DNA from: JAGNDO01 sp963704975
Lineage (GTDB): Bacteria; Chloroflexota; Anaerolineae; Caldilineales; Caldilineaceae
Length of the DNA: 64,000 nt
NCBI GenBank assembly: GCA_963704975.1
Contig: CAVPIK010000009.1
Coordinates: forward strand, 66,021 to 130,020
Reading direction: 5' to 3'
The notes under the pieces were generated by a model. The model was not told where the DNA came from. It ran no database searches and was given only the letters and a program-made list of their open reading frames with translations. Positions 54,659-63,998 of the stretch are shown here, piece by piece. How positions within the stretch are numbered: position 1 is the stretch's first letter; the number at the start of each line of letters is the position of its first letter. The position numbers were made by a program, and so were the translations under genes.

Positions 54659-54759
54659 AAACTACTTGAGAACAGTGTCACCGCAGACTACAATCATTGG
54701 CATCCCTGAAAATGTAATCTTTATTGGCGAAAAATCCGACCCAAGGGAGAATAGGTATC

Positions 54760-55237
54760 ATGGACATCAAAGATCGAGCAGATGAGTTTCTGGCCCAGGA
54801 ACGGATCGCCGTAGTCGGTGTGTCCCGCTCAGCCGGAACGGGCAACTCAATTTTGAAGACATTGCGGGCCAGAGGTCATGACGTGGTGGCCATCAACCCC
54901 CATGCGGAAACCATCGACGGCGAAGTCTGCTATCCCAGCGTTCAGGCGGTGCCGGGCGGCGTCAACGCAGTTGTGATCGTGACCCAACCCGCTGCTGCCG
55001 AAGCCGTGGCCCGGGATTGCGTCGAGGCGGGCGTCTCCCATGTGTGGATGCACTACAATGCGCTCTTCGGCTGCTGGCAACAGCAGTGTGTCAACCGAAG
55101 CGACGACCTATCTGCGCCAGAACGGGGTTCACGTCATCCCCGGTGGCTGCCCACTGATGTTCGGCGAACAGGCGGATGTGGGCCATAAGTGCATGCGCTG
55201 GATGCTCGATGTGACCGGGAAACTGCCGTCTGCGTAG
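54760..55237 (+). CDS. CoA-binding domain protein (YccU-like), frameshifted
   Basis: MDIKDRADEFLAQERIAVVGVSRSAGTGNSILKTLRARGHDVVAINPHAETIDGEVCYPSVQAVPGGVNAVVIVTQPAAAEAVARDCVEAGVSHVWMH is a Rossmann CoA-binding domain (VVGVSR-x(5)-N, VNP). After one extra base near 55072 it ends LRQNGVHVIPGGCPLMFGEQADVGHKCMRWMLDVTGKLP, also family-typical. About 158 residues. Cytosolic; role unknown. Start preceded by AAGGGAG. Confidence 0.88.
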
Positions 55238-55260
55238 GCATGATTGCGAATTCCATGGAG

Positions 55261-55317
55261 TCAGAAAAACACACGCCCGACACAGCCATTGGCCGTGTCG
55301 GGCGTGTGTTTTTCTGA
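55261..55317. terminator. Bidirectional terminator
   Basis: A 23-base perfect stem with AAAAA and TTTTT flanks and an 11-base loop, between the convergent CoA-binding and PD40 genes. Confidence 0.92.
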
Positions 55318-55337
55318 CCCTGTACAAAACGCAAACC

Positions 55338-57179
55338 CTACTCATCAAAAGCATAGAGCGGCAACTCGGTGGACTTGAACCAGACCGGATCCCAATTCTC
55401 GCCGCCGGGGAGGGCCAGCATGCGGGGGTTGCGGCCATCGGCATCCATGATCCAGAGCTGACGGTCGCCGCTGCGGTTGGACCAAAAGACGATCTGCGTG
55501 CCGTCCGGCGACCAGGAGGGATGTTTGTCCCACCAGCCGGAGCCATCCTGGGTGAGCTGGCGCGGATCGCTGCCGTCCCGGTTGATGGCCCAGATCTCGT
55601 CGTTGCCGCTTTCGTTGGAGACCAGGGCGATGCGGTCGGAGACGGGCGACCAGGCCGGGGCGTAGGCGATGCCCCGGCTAAACTGGGTCACCTGCTTTTC
55701 GCTTCCCCAGAAATAGTCCAGGGCGAAGACGGCAGCCTGATTGCCAAAATCCCGCAGCACGTTCTTGACGAAGGCCCGATAGCGCTGGTCCGGCGAGAAG
55801 CGGTCTCGCCTCACCGCTTGCTCGTAGGCCCAGGCATCCGTGAGCACCGCCAGTCCCGCTGCCGTCGGGATTGACCACATAGACCTGCCCCCCGCCCGGT
55901 CGGTCCGACCGGAAGCCGATCTTGCCCACAAGCACCTGGGGCAACGCCGAGGGCGTGGTCGTCGCCGTGGGCGTGGGGACGGCTGTGACGGCATCCACCG
56001 GCACCAGGAGGGGCACAGCCGTGGCCGGTGCGCCCGCCTGGTTCAGGCACGCAGTGTGCCGGTGGGCGTGGGGGTGGCGGTCCACACATTGGGCGGGGTC
56101 GGTGTGAGCGTGCCGTAGACCAGGGCATCGGCGGTGGCAATGGCGACGCAGATAGTCGGCGGTGGCCTGGCTGGCCGGTGTGGGGGACGGCACCAGGATC
56201 ACCGGCGTCACCCAGTTTTCGGGCGTCGGGGTGAAGGTGCCCGTTGATGTGGCGATCAGTGGTCGCCTGGGCCGCCACCGCCGCCGCGGTGACCACATTC
56301 TCCGGCGTGGGCGTGCTGGTGACAATGACCATCGGCGGCGATTCGGGCGGAATCACGACCAGGCGCAGGATCGGCTTGGTGTCCAGTTCTTCGTTGAGGC
56401 GGATGCCCGCATCCCAGGTGAACAAATTGTCCTCGCCCGAATTGGGGCCATCCAGGCGAAAGGCTGCCGTGCCCGAAGGAATCTGTCGCGCCAGCGCAGC
56501 CCGTTGGCCTGGGCTGAGGACGAAAAGATTGGCCCGACTCGCCGCCAACTCCCCGGCGGCAAGGGTTGGGGCTGCCGAATCATTCACTTGGGCCTGCTCA
56601 AACTCCGCATACGTGGGCATGGCCCAGAGTAGGTCCACATCCGACGTGATGATGCTCAACTGCCAGTCGCCGCCGGTCCCCAGGCGGTTGCCGTCCAAGC
56701 CCACCATCTCCAACCCCGCGTAGGCAATGTCGGAGCCGGGTGGCACACTGGAAAGATCGAAACGAAGGATGCCCACGTAGGTCTTGCCTTGGAAGAAGCC
56801 CACATGGATGCCGGGGCCGTCAAAATGGCTGCGCCCATCCACATCCGACGCCCACCCTGCCGCATCCGCTTCGGGGGTGATCTCCACGAGCAGTCCATCC
56901 GGCTGGCATGGGAAGCGCCGCGCCAAGTTCTTGGGCGGCGGATGATGTTTCAGTTGAGATCTTTAATGGGATCAAAGGTGGGGTGGGTGAGGGGGTGGAT
57001 GAGGGGGATGGGGTGGGCGTGGCTGGGGCCAGCGTAATGACGGCGATATTTGCCAGGGAAGGTTGCTGTTGGCTGCGGGGCCAGAAGATGAAGAACGCCA
57101 AACCTGCCAGGATCAGGACGATGCCTGCTGGCAGTACAATGCCCAATCTGTTCTGGCGCTTCGTTTGGGTTGGATCCAT
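55338..57179 (-). CDS. Membrane-anchored DNRLRE/PD40 beta-propeller protein with Thr/Pro repeats, frameshifted
   Basis: Starts MDPTQTKRQNRLGIVLPAGIVLILAGLAFFIFW (one N-terminal anchor). Then a Pro/Thr linker, a DNRLRE-type beta domain (GIHVGFFQGKTYVGILRFDLSSVPPGSDIAYAGLEMVGL) and a repetitive stretch with TPTPENVVTAAAVAAQ, TGTFTPTPENWVTP and LTPTPPNVW units. The C-terminal PD40/TolB-like propeller has RIALVSNESGNDEIWAINRDGSDPRQLTQ and WSPDGTQIVFWSNRSGDRQLWIMDADG. Frame changes near 56915, 56250, 56150, 56040 and 55860. About 613 residues. No Shine-Dalgarno before 57179. Likely an extracytoplasmic sensor or scaffold; function unknown. Confidence 0.75.
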
Positions 57180-57193
57180 GGTATTTGAATAGA

Positions 57194-57759
57194 CTACGGG
57201 TCGATTATTGTCGCACACCTGGTGAAGGTATCTGTGCCTGGGCCGCCGTAACAGGTGTCTGTGCCACCGCCGCCATCGATGTCATCATTGCCTGGGCCGC
57301 CGTAGATGATGTCATCGCCGCCGTTGCCATCGATGGTATCATTGCCAGCGCCGCCGTAGATGATGTCGTTGTCGATGCCGCCTCTGATTTCGTCATCCCC
57401 GTCCCCACCCAGGATCACATCGTTGCCTTGGTTTCCCCTTAGTATGTCGTTGCCTCCGCCGCCCACAAGACAATCGTTTCCATCTCTTGCTGTAATATCG
57501 TCGATCACCGGGACTGCCCAAGAAGAGGGAGTTGGCTCCGTCACCCCGAATCCTGCCGTCCACCAGGTCATACCCACTGAGGGTCAGTCGCGTCACATTC
57601 GGCTGGCTTGAGTTCTTTCGCTTCGATGGCCTTGCTCACTCCCCCAAGACCCGTGATCGGGACCGTGTTGGTTGCGGCCAGGGCAGACATCGCGCTGAGA
57701 GGTATCAGGATCAATAGGCCGATGAAGACCCATCGTTTCGTAAATCTGGGCAACCTCAT
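57194..57759 (-). CDS. Small secreted RTX (hemolysin-type calcium-binding repeat) protein, frameshifted
   Basis: Signal peptide MRLPRFTKRWVFIGLLILIPLSAMSALA, then TNTVPITGLGG. After frame changes near 57595 and 57490 it ends in six to seven nonapeptide repeats (GGGGNDILRGNQGNDVILGG, GNDTIDGNGGDDIIYGG), the GGxGxDx(L/I)x calcium-binding beta-roll, and a Cys-containing tail (DTCYGGPGTDTFTRCATI). About 188 residues, short for RTX. Start 57759 has AGGAGG 11 bases upstream, although this lies inside the open frame of the signal-peptidase gene upstream. Probably a surface or fibre-associated protein. Confidence 0.8.
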
Positions 57760-59350
57760 GATGCGTTGTCCTCCTGCTCTCGCCGAAGTCTCGATCTCCA
57801 TCTCTATCTCTATCTCTATCTCCATCTGTAGTCTGGTAACGATAGACGAGCTGATCCATCTGCACATAATAAGTATGCACGGAGCCATTGGCTTCATGCA
57901 AGATCATAGATCCGCTGCGCTCGGCAACCTTGACCAGATCGTCTATGGAGGCGACCGCGGCCACCCGGTTGTCCTCATCCAGCGTGCTGTGTTGGACGCC
58001 CACCATGAGCGGACCATAGCGGGCCTGGATACGGGTTGACTCGTCCTGGGAGCCGGTCATCATGAAAAATAGCGCCGCAATCGCCAATCCTGCCACCCCG
58101 ATGATCAATCCGGCTATGGCCAGGGTGCGGGCCGTGGTCACGGCCAAGCTGATCCCCAAGAGGGAGAGGGAATTGCTCGCCATCAAGGTGCGGGGGATGG
58201 CGCCGCTCTGGGAAAAGCTCAGGGGGTCCGCGCCGTTGGCGCTGGGACGTTCCGCAAGCTGCATTTGCAGATCGTCCAGTTGGAAGACCAGTCGGGGCGC
58301 AAATTGATCGTCCAGGGGTTCGCCGTCCACGCTGCCTGCCACGTTTACCGTCGGGATGATGGTCAGGGTGTACGATTGGAAGCGGACGCCTGTCTGCTGC
58401 TGGATGCTCTCGACCATCGCCTGGATTTCGGACAGATTTAGAACGCCCCGCAGATCCACTTGGTTTCCAGAAAAGGCCGTCTCCGGCTGTAAGTCGAAGG
58501 TCCACTGCCAGCCGTTGTTGGCGCTGACCAGGGCCTGCATCTGGCCCGACCCCGTCATGTTCTCGGCCTTGTCCGCCGCCAGTCGATAGGCGAACTCGAA
58601 GTCAACCTGGCTGATCAGCCTGCGGAAAATAGGCTCGCCGGTCTGCACCGTGTCGTTGCTGTATAGGCCGGGCGGTGCCGGTGCCGTGTAGGAAAAGCGG
58701 CCTTCGTGGGAATAGGCGACGGTCTCTGTGACGCTTTTGGTCACGGGTCGAGTAAAGGAGAAGATGCCCAATACCAGGGCCAGCCCTATCACGACGACCA
58801 AAACCAGCATCACATCTTCTGATTTGACCAAAGCCGGACTGACGGACCGGTGCGCCTGCTGGCGTTGGCCTTTTTTGCGTCGCCGGGACTTCTTCGTCGA
58901 GGCCAATTTGCCCGCACCCGGCGCGACGACGACAAGACTGATCAAGCCAGCCAACAGGGCGACTACCCAAGGTTGGCGGATCTGCTTAACCATGTTTCCT
59001 GCCCCCGAAAGATGAATCCATGCCCGACCGATAAGTTCCGACTGAACGGGCTGATAGGAGTCGATGAACCCATTGTTGTCGCCCTTGAATATGAAATGAT
59101 CACCCTGTTTGTCAATGATGCGATGGATGATCTGGCCGATGGTAGGATGCTGGTAGGTGACGATGTCGCCAATCTGATAGGTCTGTGCCGTGCGCAGGAT
59201 CACCAGATCGTCTCGATAGTAGACCGGCTCCATGCTGTTGCCGTTGATGATAACATAGCTGGCCGCTCCGCCTACCTGGGTAGGGGCAAAGAGGACCCAA
59301 GCCACAATCACAATGCATAAGCTCAACAGGCCCGACAGCTTCTGAATCAC
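57593..59350 (-). CDS. SipW-like signal peptidase I (S26B) fused to DUF5305-like membrane region
   Basis: 585 residues as read. Residues 1-135: signal peptidase of the archaeal/ER type with the catalytic Ser in INGNSMEPVYYRDDLVILR, IGDIVTYQHP, HRIIDKQGDHFIFKGDNN (His instead of the Lys base of bacterial Lep). A Lys/Arg-rich linker (KKSRRRKKGQRQQ) and further membrane helices flank an extracytoplasmic domain (residues about 195-395, KSVTETVAYSHEGRFSYTA ... ) resembling DUF5305, which often accompanies SipW. The C-terminal extension after VYRYQTT is coded by a GAGATA hexamer repeat (57785-57825) and overlaps the RTX gene by 167 bases, so the real stop is probably near 57820 in another frame. 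Confidence 0.82.
   Translation of the reverse strand: MIQKLSGLLSLCIVIVAWVLFAPTQVGGAASYVIINGNSMEPVYYRDDLVILRTAQTYQIGDIVTYQHPTIGQIIHRIIDKQGDHFIFKGDNNGFIDSYQPVQSELIGRAWIHLSGAGNMVKQIRQPWVVALLAGLISLVVVAPGAGKLASTKKSRRRKKGQRQQAHRSVSPALVKSEDVMLVLVVVIGLALVLGIFSFTRPVTKSVTETVAYSHEGRFSYTAPAPPGLYSNDTVQTGEPIFRRLISQVDFEFAYRLAADKAENMTGSGQMQALVSANNGWQWTFDLQPETAFSGNQVDLRGVLNLSEIQAMVESIQQQTGVRFQSYTLTIIPTVNVAGSVDGEPLDDQFAPRLVFQLDDLQMQLAERPSANGADPLSFSQSGAIPRTLMASNSLSLLGISLAVTTARTLAIAGLIIGVAGLAIAALFFMMTGSQDESTRIQARYGPLMVGVQHSTLDEDNRVAAVASIDDLVKVAERSGSMILHEANGSVHTYYVQMDQLVYRYQTTDGDRDRDRDGDRDFGESRRTTHHEVAQIYETMGLHRPIDPDTSQRDVCPGRNQHGPDHGSWGSEQGHRSERTQASRM
57784..57826. repeat. Hexanucleotide microsatellite
   Basis: CATCTC, TATCTC, TATCTC, TATCTC, CATCTG: ATCTCT-type 6-base repeats at the 3' end of the signal-peptidase gene (coding GDRDRDRDGDRD in its frame). 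Confidence 0.75.
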
Positions 59351-59442
59351 AGATTCTTTACTTTCACAGTCTTCTCATTGCGCACGCCTCGTCCGCTCCC
59401 CAGTTCTGCGTAGCTATTTTACCAATATTCGCGGACAAAAAG

Positions 59443-59500
59443 AAACTGAGTTTTTCACCGATGTCAGGGATATTCACCAAATCGGCGAAAAACTCAGTTT
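59443..59500 (-). terminator. Hairpin after the 59561 gene
   Basis: AAACTGAGTTTTTCACCGAT/ATCGGCGAAAAACTCAGTTT, 18-base loop, one mismatch; between the small secreted gene and the signal-peptidase gene. Confidence 0.75.
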
Positions 59501-59560
59501 GTCTCCCCAGATTTTTGAGAAGAACCCTTCGTCCCGGTGTGGACCGGTTGCAGATGAACG

Positions 59561-59957
59561 TTATTGAACAGCCACCACACGGAGTTCATCGGCATCTGCA
59601 AGATTGACCCCTCCGCTCACGATGCAGGTCCACGTGCCTGCGCTCTGGGTGCAGTTAAACCAAGTGCCGGACGATGCAACCAGATTCGCCTTCACTGTGG
59701 TTGCTGCTGGACCCCCAGCCGCCGGTGCCAGACTAAATGCGACACTGGTAATCTGGGAAGGATCCGAAGGATCATCGGTGGCCAGTGTGTAGTGTACATT
59801 GGCTATTTTGTAGCCGCTGATCGCTGCTGACCCATCGCCCGCACCGCTCACTGATCATCGTGTTGGCGGAGGCAAAGGCATAGGCGCTGGTAGACAGGAA
59901 CAGGATGAAGATAGTGGCGAGAATGAATCTGATCTTGAAGGAGCGAGAAATGTACAT
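59561..59957 (-). CDS. Small secreted beta-rich protein 2 next to the SipW-like peptidase, frameshifted
   Basis: About 131 residues. Signal peptide MYISRSFKIRFILATIFILFLSTSAYAFA, then (after a frame change near 59855) SGAGDGSAAISGYKIANVHYTLATDDPSDPSQITSVAFSLAP ... TVKANLVASSGTWFNCTQSAGTWTCIVSGGVNLADADELRVVAVQ. Two Cys near the end (NCTQ, WTCIV) could form a disulfide. It is clearly homologous to the 60215-60684 protein. The AFA/AYA-type signal peptide and the adjacent S26B signal peptidase recall SipW-dependent fibre proteins (TasA/CalY-like organisation), but sequence similarity to those is not evident. Start 59957; no strong Shine-Dalgarno. Confidence 0.75.
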
Positions 59958-60201
59958 CGTGTCGTCCTCATTCCGTGATTCGGGTTAACGCTGGGCTTTT
60001 CTGATAATTGCTTTTTGGATCTTCAGCGTTATCCGAGCGAGGCTCATGCGTAGTAGATCGGTCATTTGTACATGATACGCTTCTTTGCTTGGCTCCGTCA
60101 TCCGGGTTTTTCCGTATATCAGACTCAATCTCCACGTAGCTGTTCGAGAATTGGTGCGGCATCTAGCTGGTTCCGGCTTCTTCTGGCCGGTTTTTTGCAC
60201 A

Positions 60202-60240
60202 AACGGGGCGTGGCCTAAGCTGGTTCGGGCCACGCCCCGT
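60202..60240 (-). terminator. Hairpin at the end of the 60215 gene
   Basis: ACGGGGCGTGGCC/GGGCCACGCCCCGT with an 11-base loop; it overlaps the last codons as annotated, so the true stop may lie just upstream. Confidence 0.75.
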
Positions 60241-60684
60241 CTATTGCCGCTATGCTTGCTTCGATGTTGACCCGTTGCTGATTCTGCTTTATTGGTACTG
60301 CAACTACACGCAAATTATCAGCATCTGAGACGGTTAGGGTATCTGTCACTGGGCACGTCCATGTGCCGTCCGAATCCGTATCGTGTGCAGTCATACCAAG
60401 TACTACCTGCCGCTACTCAGTTTAGCCATCACTGTGATCGGAGCAGGGCTTCCAGCCTTTGCCGTAAGCGTGAAAGCCACACTGTCAATGTTGTCGGATC
60501 AGTTAGAATCCAAGGTGTATGTACATCTCCAACGTTGAAGCCGCTGATGGCGTTGTCGCCGTCACCGGCACTGGTCACCGTTACAGTGTTGCTGTGCCGC
60601 AAAGGCGAAGGCACTGGTGGCCATGATCAAAACCAAAACCAGGGCCAGAGCAAATCGAGTCGAGAAAAATCGTGTGCGAATCAT
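60215..60684 (-). CDS. Small secreted beta-rich protein 1, tandem paralog, multiply frameshifted
   Basis: Signal peptide MIRTRFFSTRFALALVLVLIMATSAFAFA, then across several frame changes (near 60598, 60520, 60490 and 60400) NTVTVTSAGDGDNAISGFNVGDVH, YTLDSN, DSVAFTLTAKAGSPAPITVMAKLSS, GTWTCPV-like and SDADNLRVVAV, matching the 59561 protein domain by domain (AGDG-x-AISGx-V-x-x-VHYTL; SVAF-L; VxAxLxxSSG; D-A-D-x-LRVVAV). The annotated stop gives a short tail (IKQNQQRV...) that overlaps a hairpin. AAAGGAAAC precedes the start. Likely the first gene of the surface module. Confidence 0.65.
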
Positions 60685-61310
60685 GGGAATGTTTCCTTTC
60701 GGTAGGTAGAATGTTGAGCCAATAGGGTTTGTAGCGAGTTAACGCTTCTGCGTCAACTTTCCATCAGCGCCTGTGTGGTCGAAACCCTGCTTCCACTCGT
60801 CCTACCGTGTTTTCGTTGATATTCTGCCCGGTTAAGACCTTACAGTCACTTGAATACAATAGTACCATTGTCGGTTGGCCTAGTCATGCGTATTAAGCAT
60901 GAATTTGCCATACACTATGTGCGTATTTATACGTATCTTGTTTTTACGACTTGGCGAGACATGAAGGATTGCCGCTCCAAGTCGTGAACCTCCTGTGATT
61001 TCCTGATCGATGACCGACCTCTCTAGCTTGCCTGCTGAATTGTCGCCAATTCAGTCTCTTGATAGTCCAAATTCGCCTATAGATGAAGCGTTATCTTCTG
61101 GTATCGAAGCGAAATGGCTAATTTAAGTGTAGCTTAATTTGGAGGAAATATCTGTGAAGAGAAGCCCAGTACGTGTGTGATATGTGTCACACCCGCACTG
61201 GATAGGGCATAGGTGTTTTTACACAAACAACAAAAAAGGGCGGATGACCATGTTTTTGGTCATCCGCCCTTTTGCTTTCACCCCACGCAATTCGCAACTC
61301 GTCCCCCTGC
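60685..61310. promoter_or_regulatory. Long A/T-rich upstream region of the surface module
   Basis: About 600 bases without a gene, distinctly A/T-richer than the rest of the window. It contains a spaced 9-base inverted repeat ACGACTTGG ... CCAAGTCGT (60946-60954, 60977-60985), a TACGTA-type palindrome near 60930, and the sugar-transferase terminator at 61234. Probably holds the promoter(s) of the module; no consensus pair stands out. Confidence 0.5.
61234..61273 (-). terminator. Terminator of the glycosylphosphotransferase gene
   Basis: AAAAGGGCGGATGACCA/TGGTCATCCGCCCTTTT with a 6-base loop and flanking A-run, 38 bases after the stop (minus strand). Confidence 0.92.
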
Positions 61311-62838
61311 TCAGTATGCCCCCCGCTTCAACAACACGGCGGGCACCGTGCGCATCAAAATGGTCAGATCCATGCTCATGCACCAATTCTCCGCATAATA
61401 GATGTCCAGCAGCACCATCTCGTCAAAGGTGAGGTCGCTGCGCCCGCTGACCTGCCACAGGCCGGTCATGCCCGGGCTGACCGAGAGACGCTTTTTGTGC
61501 CATTCGGAATAGGCGGCCACCTCTTCGGGCAGGTTGGGCCGGGGACCGATCAGGCTCATCTCCCCCCGCAGGACGTTGAGCAACTGGGGCAGTTCGTCCA
61601 GGCTGTAGCGGCGCAGGAAGGTGCCCACCCGGGTGGCCCGGGGGTCGTCCCGGATCTTGAAGAGCGGCCCGGTGGACTCGTTGAGCCGGGCCATCTGCTC
61701 CCGCAAGGACTCGGCACCGGCGATCATGGAGCGAAATTTGTAGACCCGGAAAGGCTTGCCCTCCTTGCCAATGCGGGCCTGGGTATACAGCACCGGGCCG
61801 GGGCTGTCCAGGCGGATGGCCACCCAGATCAGCAGGGTGAAGGGCAGGGTGACGGTCAGGGCCACGGCGCTGAGAACCAGATCCACCGTGCGCTTGACCA
61901 GCCGGTTCCAGCCGGTGATGGTGACTCGCCGGGAGCTGATCAGGGGGATGCCGTTGAGCTCTTCCATTTCGATCTGATTCTTGGTCAGTTGGAAGAGATC
62001 CGGCACCACTTGGGCCTGGATGCCCACCCGTTCGCAGTCGTTGAGCAGGCGCACCACCGTGCGGTGGCTCTGCCAGGGCAGGCAGATGATGGCCCGATCC
62101 AATTTGTGTTCTTCCACCACGTCCCGGAAGTTGGCCACGGAGCCCAGGGCCTTGAAGCGCCCAATGTCCGTCGTGTTCTTGATCGGGTTGTCGTCCAAAA
62201 AGCCGATCAGCTTGAAGCCCAAATCTGGGCGGGCCACAATGTTGCGCATCACCATGCGCCCCACATCCCCGGCCCCGATCAGCACCACCCGATCCACCCC
62301 CACCCCGTGGCCGCGCAGATAGTTGCGCAAGCCAAAAAGGATGGCCCGGCTGATCCCCAGCAGCACGATCACCAGCACAGCCGTGTAGATGAAGATCAGT
62401 CGGCTATAGGCCAAGGGCTGCACCAAGCTGGCGGCCATCAATATCACCACGCCCATGGTGGTGGCCGTGGCGATGGCCCACATCTGGTCCAAATAGCCCC
62501 GTCCCCGCCGAGATCGATAGACGCCGGTCAGATAAAAGGAGAAGAGCATGACGGGGAGCAGGGCGGTGGCAAAGGGCACATACGTGGTTAAACTGGCCTG
62601 GAAGACCGGGTCCACGGCCCGAAACCATTGCAGCCGATAGCGGATCTGGTAGGCCAGCAAAAAGGCCGCCAGGATCAGCAGGGCGTCGATCACCAGCACA
62701 ATGTTAGGCAGGGATGCCCGGGGCACCGTACGCATGAAATCCACAAACCAGTTGGCGCGCACGACCCGCTCCCGGCTGGTGGGATCGATTTGGCTGGGGG
62801 AGTCGGCAGGTTTGGACGCTGTCCAACGAAGAAGGCAT
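61311..62838 (-). CDS. Undecaprenyl-phosphate glycosylphosphotransferase (exopolysaccharide initiation)
   Basis: Transfers a sugar-1-phosphate to undecaprenyl phosphate, first step of exopolysaccharide repeat synthesis. Four N-terminal membrane helices, a CoA-binding-like Rossmann domain (VVLIGAGDVGRMVMRNI), a fifth hydrophobic segment (LVLSAVALTVTLPFTLLIW) and the catalytic bacterial sugar-transferase domain: PVLYTQARIGKEGKPFRVYKFRSM, LRRYSLDELPQLLNVLRGEMSLIGPRP, PGMTGLWQVSGRSDLTF. The main frame starts at 62762 (MRANWFVDF); a better start is ATG 62838 (MPSSLDSVQT), 6 bases after the preceding gene's TGA, with one indel near 62803 giving PADSPSQIDPTSRERVVRANW. About 508 residues. Confidence 0.92.
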
Positions 62839-62843
62839 AGGCG

Positions 62844-63998
62844 TCAAACAGACTCGTAAACTTGAACAGTTTGGGCGGCGGTGCGTTGCCAGGAGAAGAG
62901 TTCGGCCCGGATCAGCCCCCGCTGGCGCAGGTCATCCCGCAGGTAGGGTTGATCGATGAGCAAACTGAGGCCGTTGACTAGTTCGTCCGCGCTGTCGGCA
63001 GGGAAGGTGAGGGCGCAGTCGCCGGCCACCTCCAACAGGCTGGGGGTCTCGCTGCACAGCACGGGCACGCCGCAGGCCATGGCCTCCAACACGGGCAGGC
63101 CAAAGCCCTCAAACAGGCTGGGATAGACAAAGCCCTCGGCGGCCTGATACCAGCGGGGCAGATCCGCCGTGGGGATAAAGCCGGGGAAAAGTACCCGCTC
63201 GGTCAGCCCCAACGCCTCCACCTGGGCGAAGATGCGCTCGTAAAACCAGCCTCGCCCCCCGGCCAATACCAGCTTCACATCTTGATCTTGGGCTGGGGCC
63301 TGTTCCGCCCAGCGCCCAAAGGCGGTCAGCAGCAGTTCTAGATTTTTGCGGGGTTCCAGGGTGCCCAGATAGAGGATGAAGCGGTCCGGCAGCCCCCGCT
63401 CCCGGCGGAAATCGGCCACATCTTTGGGGTCCGCCGGGCGGAACTGTTCGTCCACCCCGTTGGGCACCACCACAATCTTGTGGGCCGGGATCTGCCAAAA
63501 GTGCATCAGATCGTCCGCGGTCTGGTGGCTGACCGCGATCACCTTGCGGGCCTTGCGGGCGCTGGCCCGACACAACCGGGCGTGATAGAGCCGTTTGGCC
63601 CTGGGCAGGGTCTCCGGCATCCGTTCAAAGCTCAGATCGTGCACCGTCACCACCCCGGGCAGACGGCTGCGCAGGGGCAGCACATTCACCAGCCCGTGGA
63701 TCAGGTCCGCCTGGGCCTTGCGGGCCAAGCGGGGCAACGCGGTCTGCTCCCACGCAATCCGGCGCAGGGGCCGGCGCAGCCCTGGCCGGGTCATGACGGA
63801 ATCCACCCCCGGCACGCCAAAATCCGCCTCGTTGACATAGGCCGTCACCCGCAAGAGACCGGCTGCGCCGGGGTCATCCCCGCCAGCCAGGGCAACCTGC
63901 CCCAAAGCCCGCAGCAAATGGCCGCTATAGTTGCTCACCCCGGCTCCCCGGTAACTCTCTGCACTGCTGAGAAGCTGGGCGTTGATGGCGATATGCAT
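62844..63998 (-). CDS. Glycosyltransferase family 4 protein
   Basis: Intact 384 residues, GT-B fold. N-terminal MHIAINAQLLSSAESYRGAGVSNYSGHLL, VTVHDLSFERMPETL, then the C-terminal nucleotide-sugar site: FILYLGTLEPRKNLELLLTAF, VLFPGFIPTADLPRWYQAAEGFVYPSLFEGFGLPVLEAMACGVPV (the E-x7-E signature of GT4). Mannosyl- or rhamnosyl-type transferases of this group extend exopolysaccharide or glycan chains. It ends 5 bases before the glycosylphosphotransferase start, forming an operon. The start lies at the window edge (63998), so an upstream in-frame start cannot be excluded. Confidence 0.93.
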   Translation of the reverse strand: MHIAINAQLLSSAESYRGAGVSNYSGHLLRALGQVALAGGDDPGAAGLLRVTAYVNEADFGVPGVDSVMTRPGLRRPLRRIAWEQTALPRLARKAQADLIHGLVNVLPLRSRLPGVVTVHDLSFERMPETLPRAKRLYHARLCRASARKARKVIAVSHQTADDLMHFWQIPAHKIVVVPNGVDEQFRPADPKDVADFRRERGLPDRFILYLGTLEPRKNLELLLTAFGRWAEQAPAQDQDVKLVLAGGRGWFYERIFAQVEALGLTERVLFPGFIPTADLPRWYQAAEGFVYPSLFEGFGLPVLEAMACGVPVLCSETPSLLEVAGDCALTFPADSADELVNGLSLLIDQPYLRDDLRQRGLIRAELFSWQRTAAQTVQVYESV

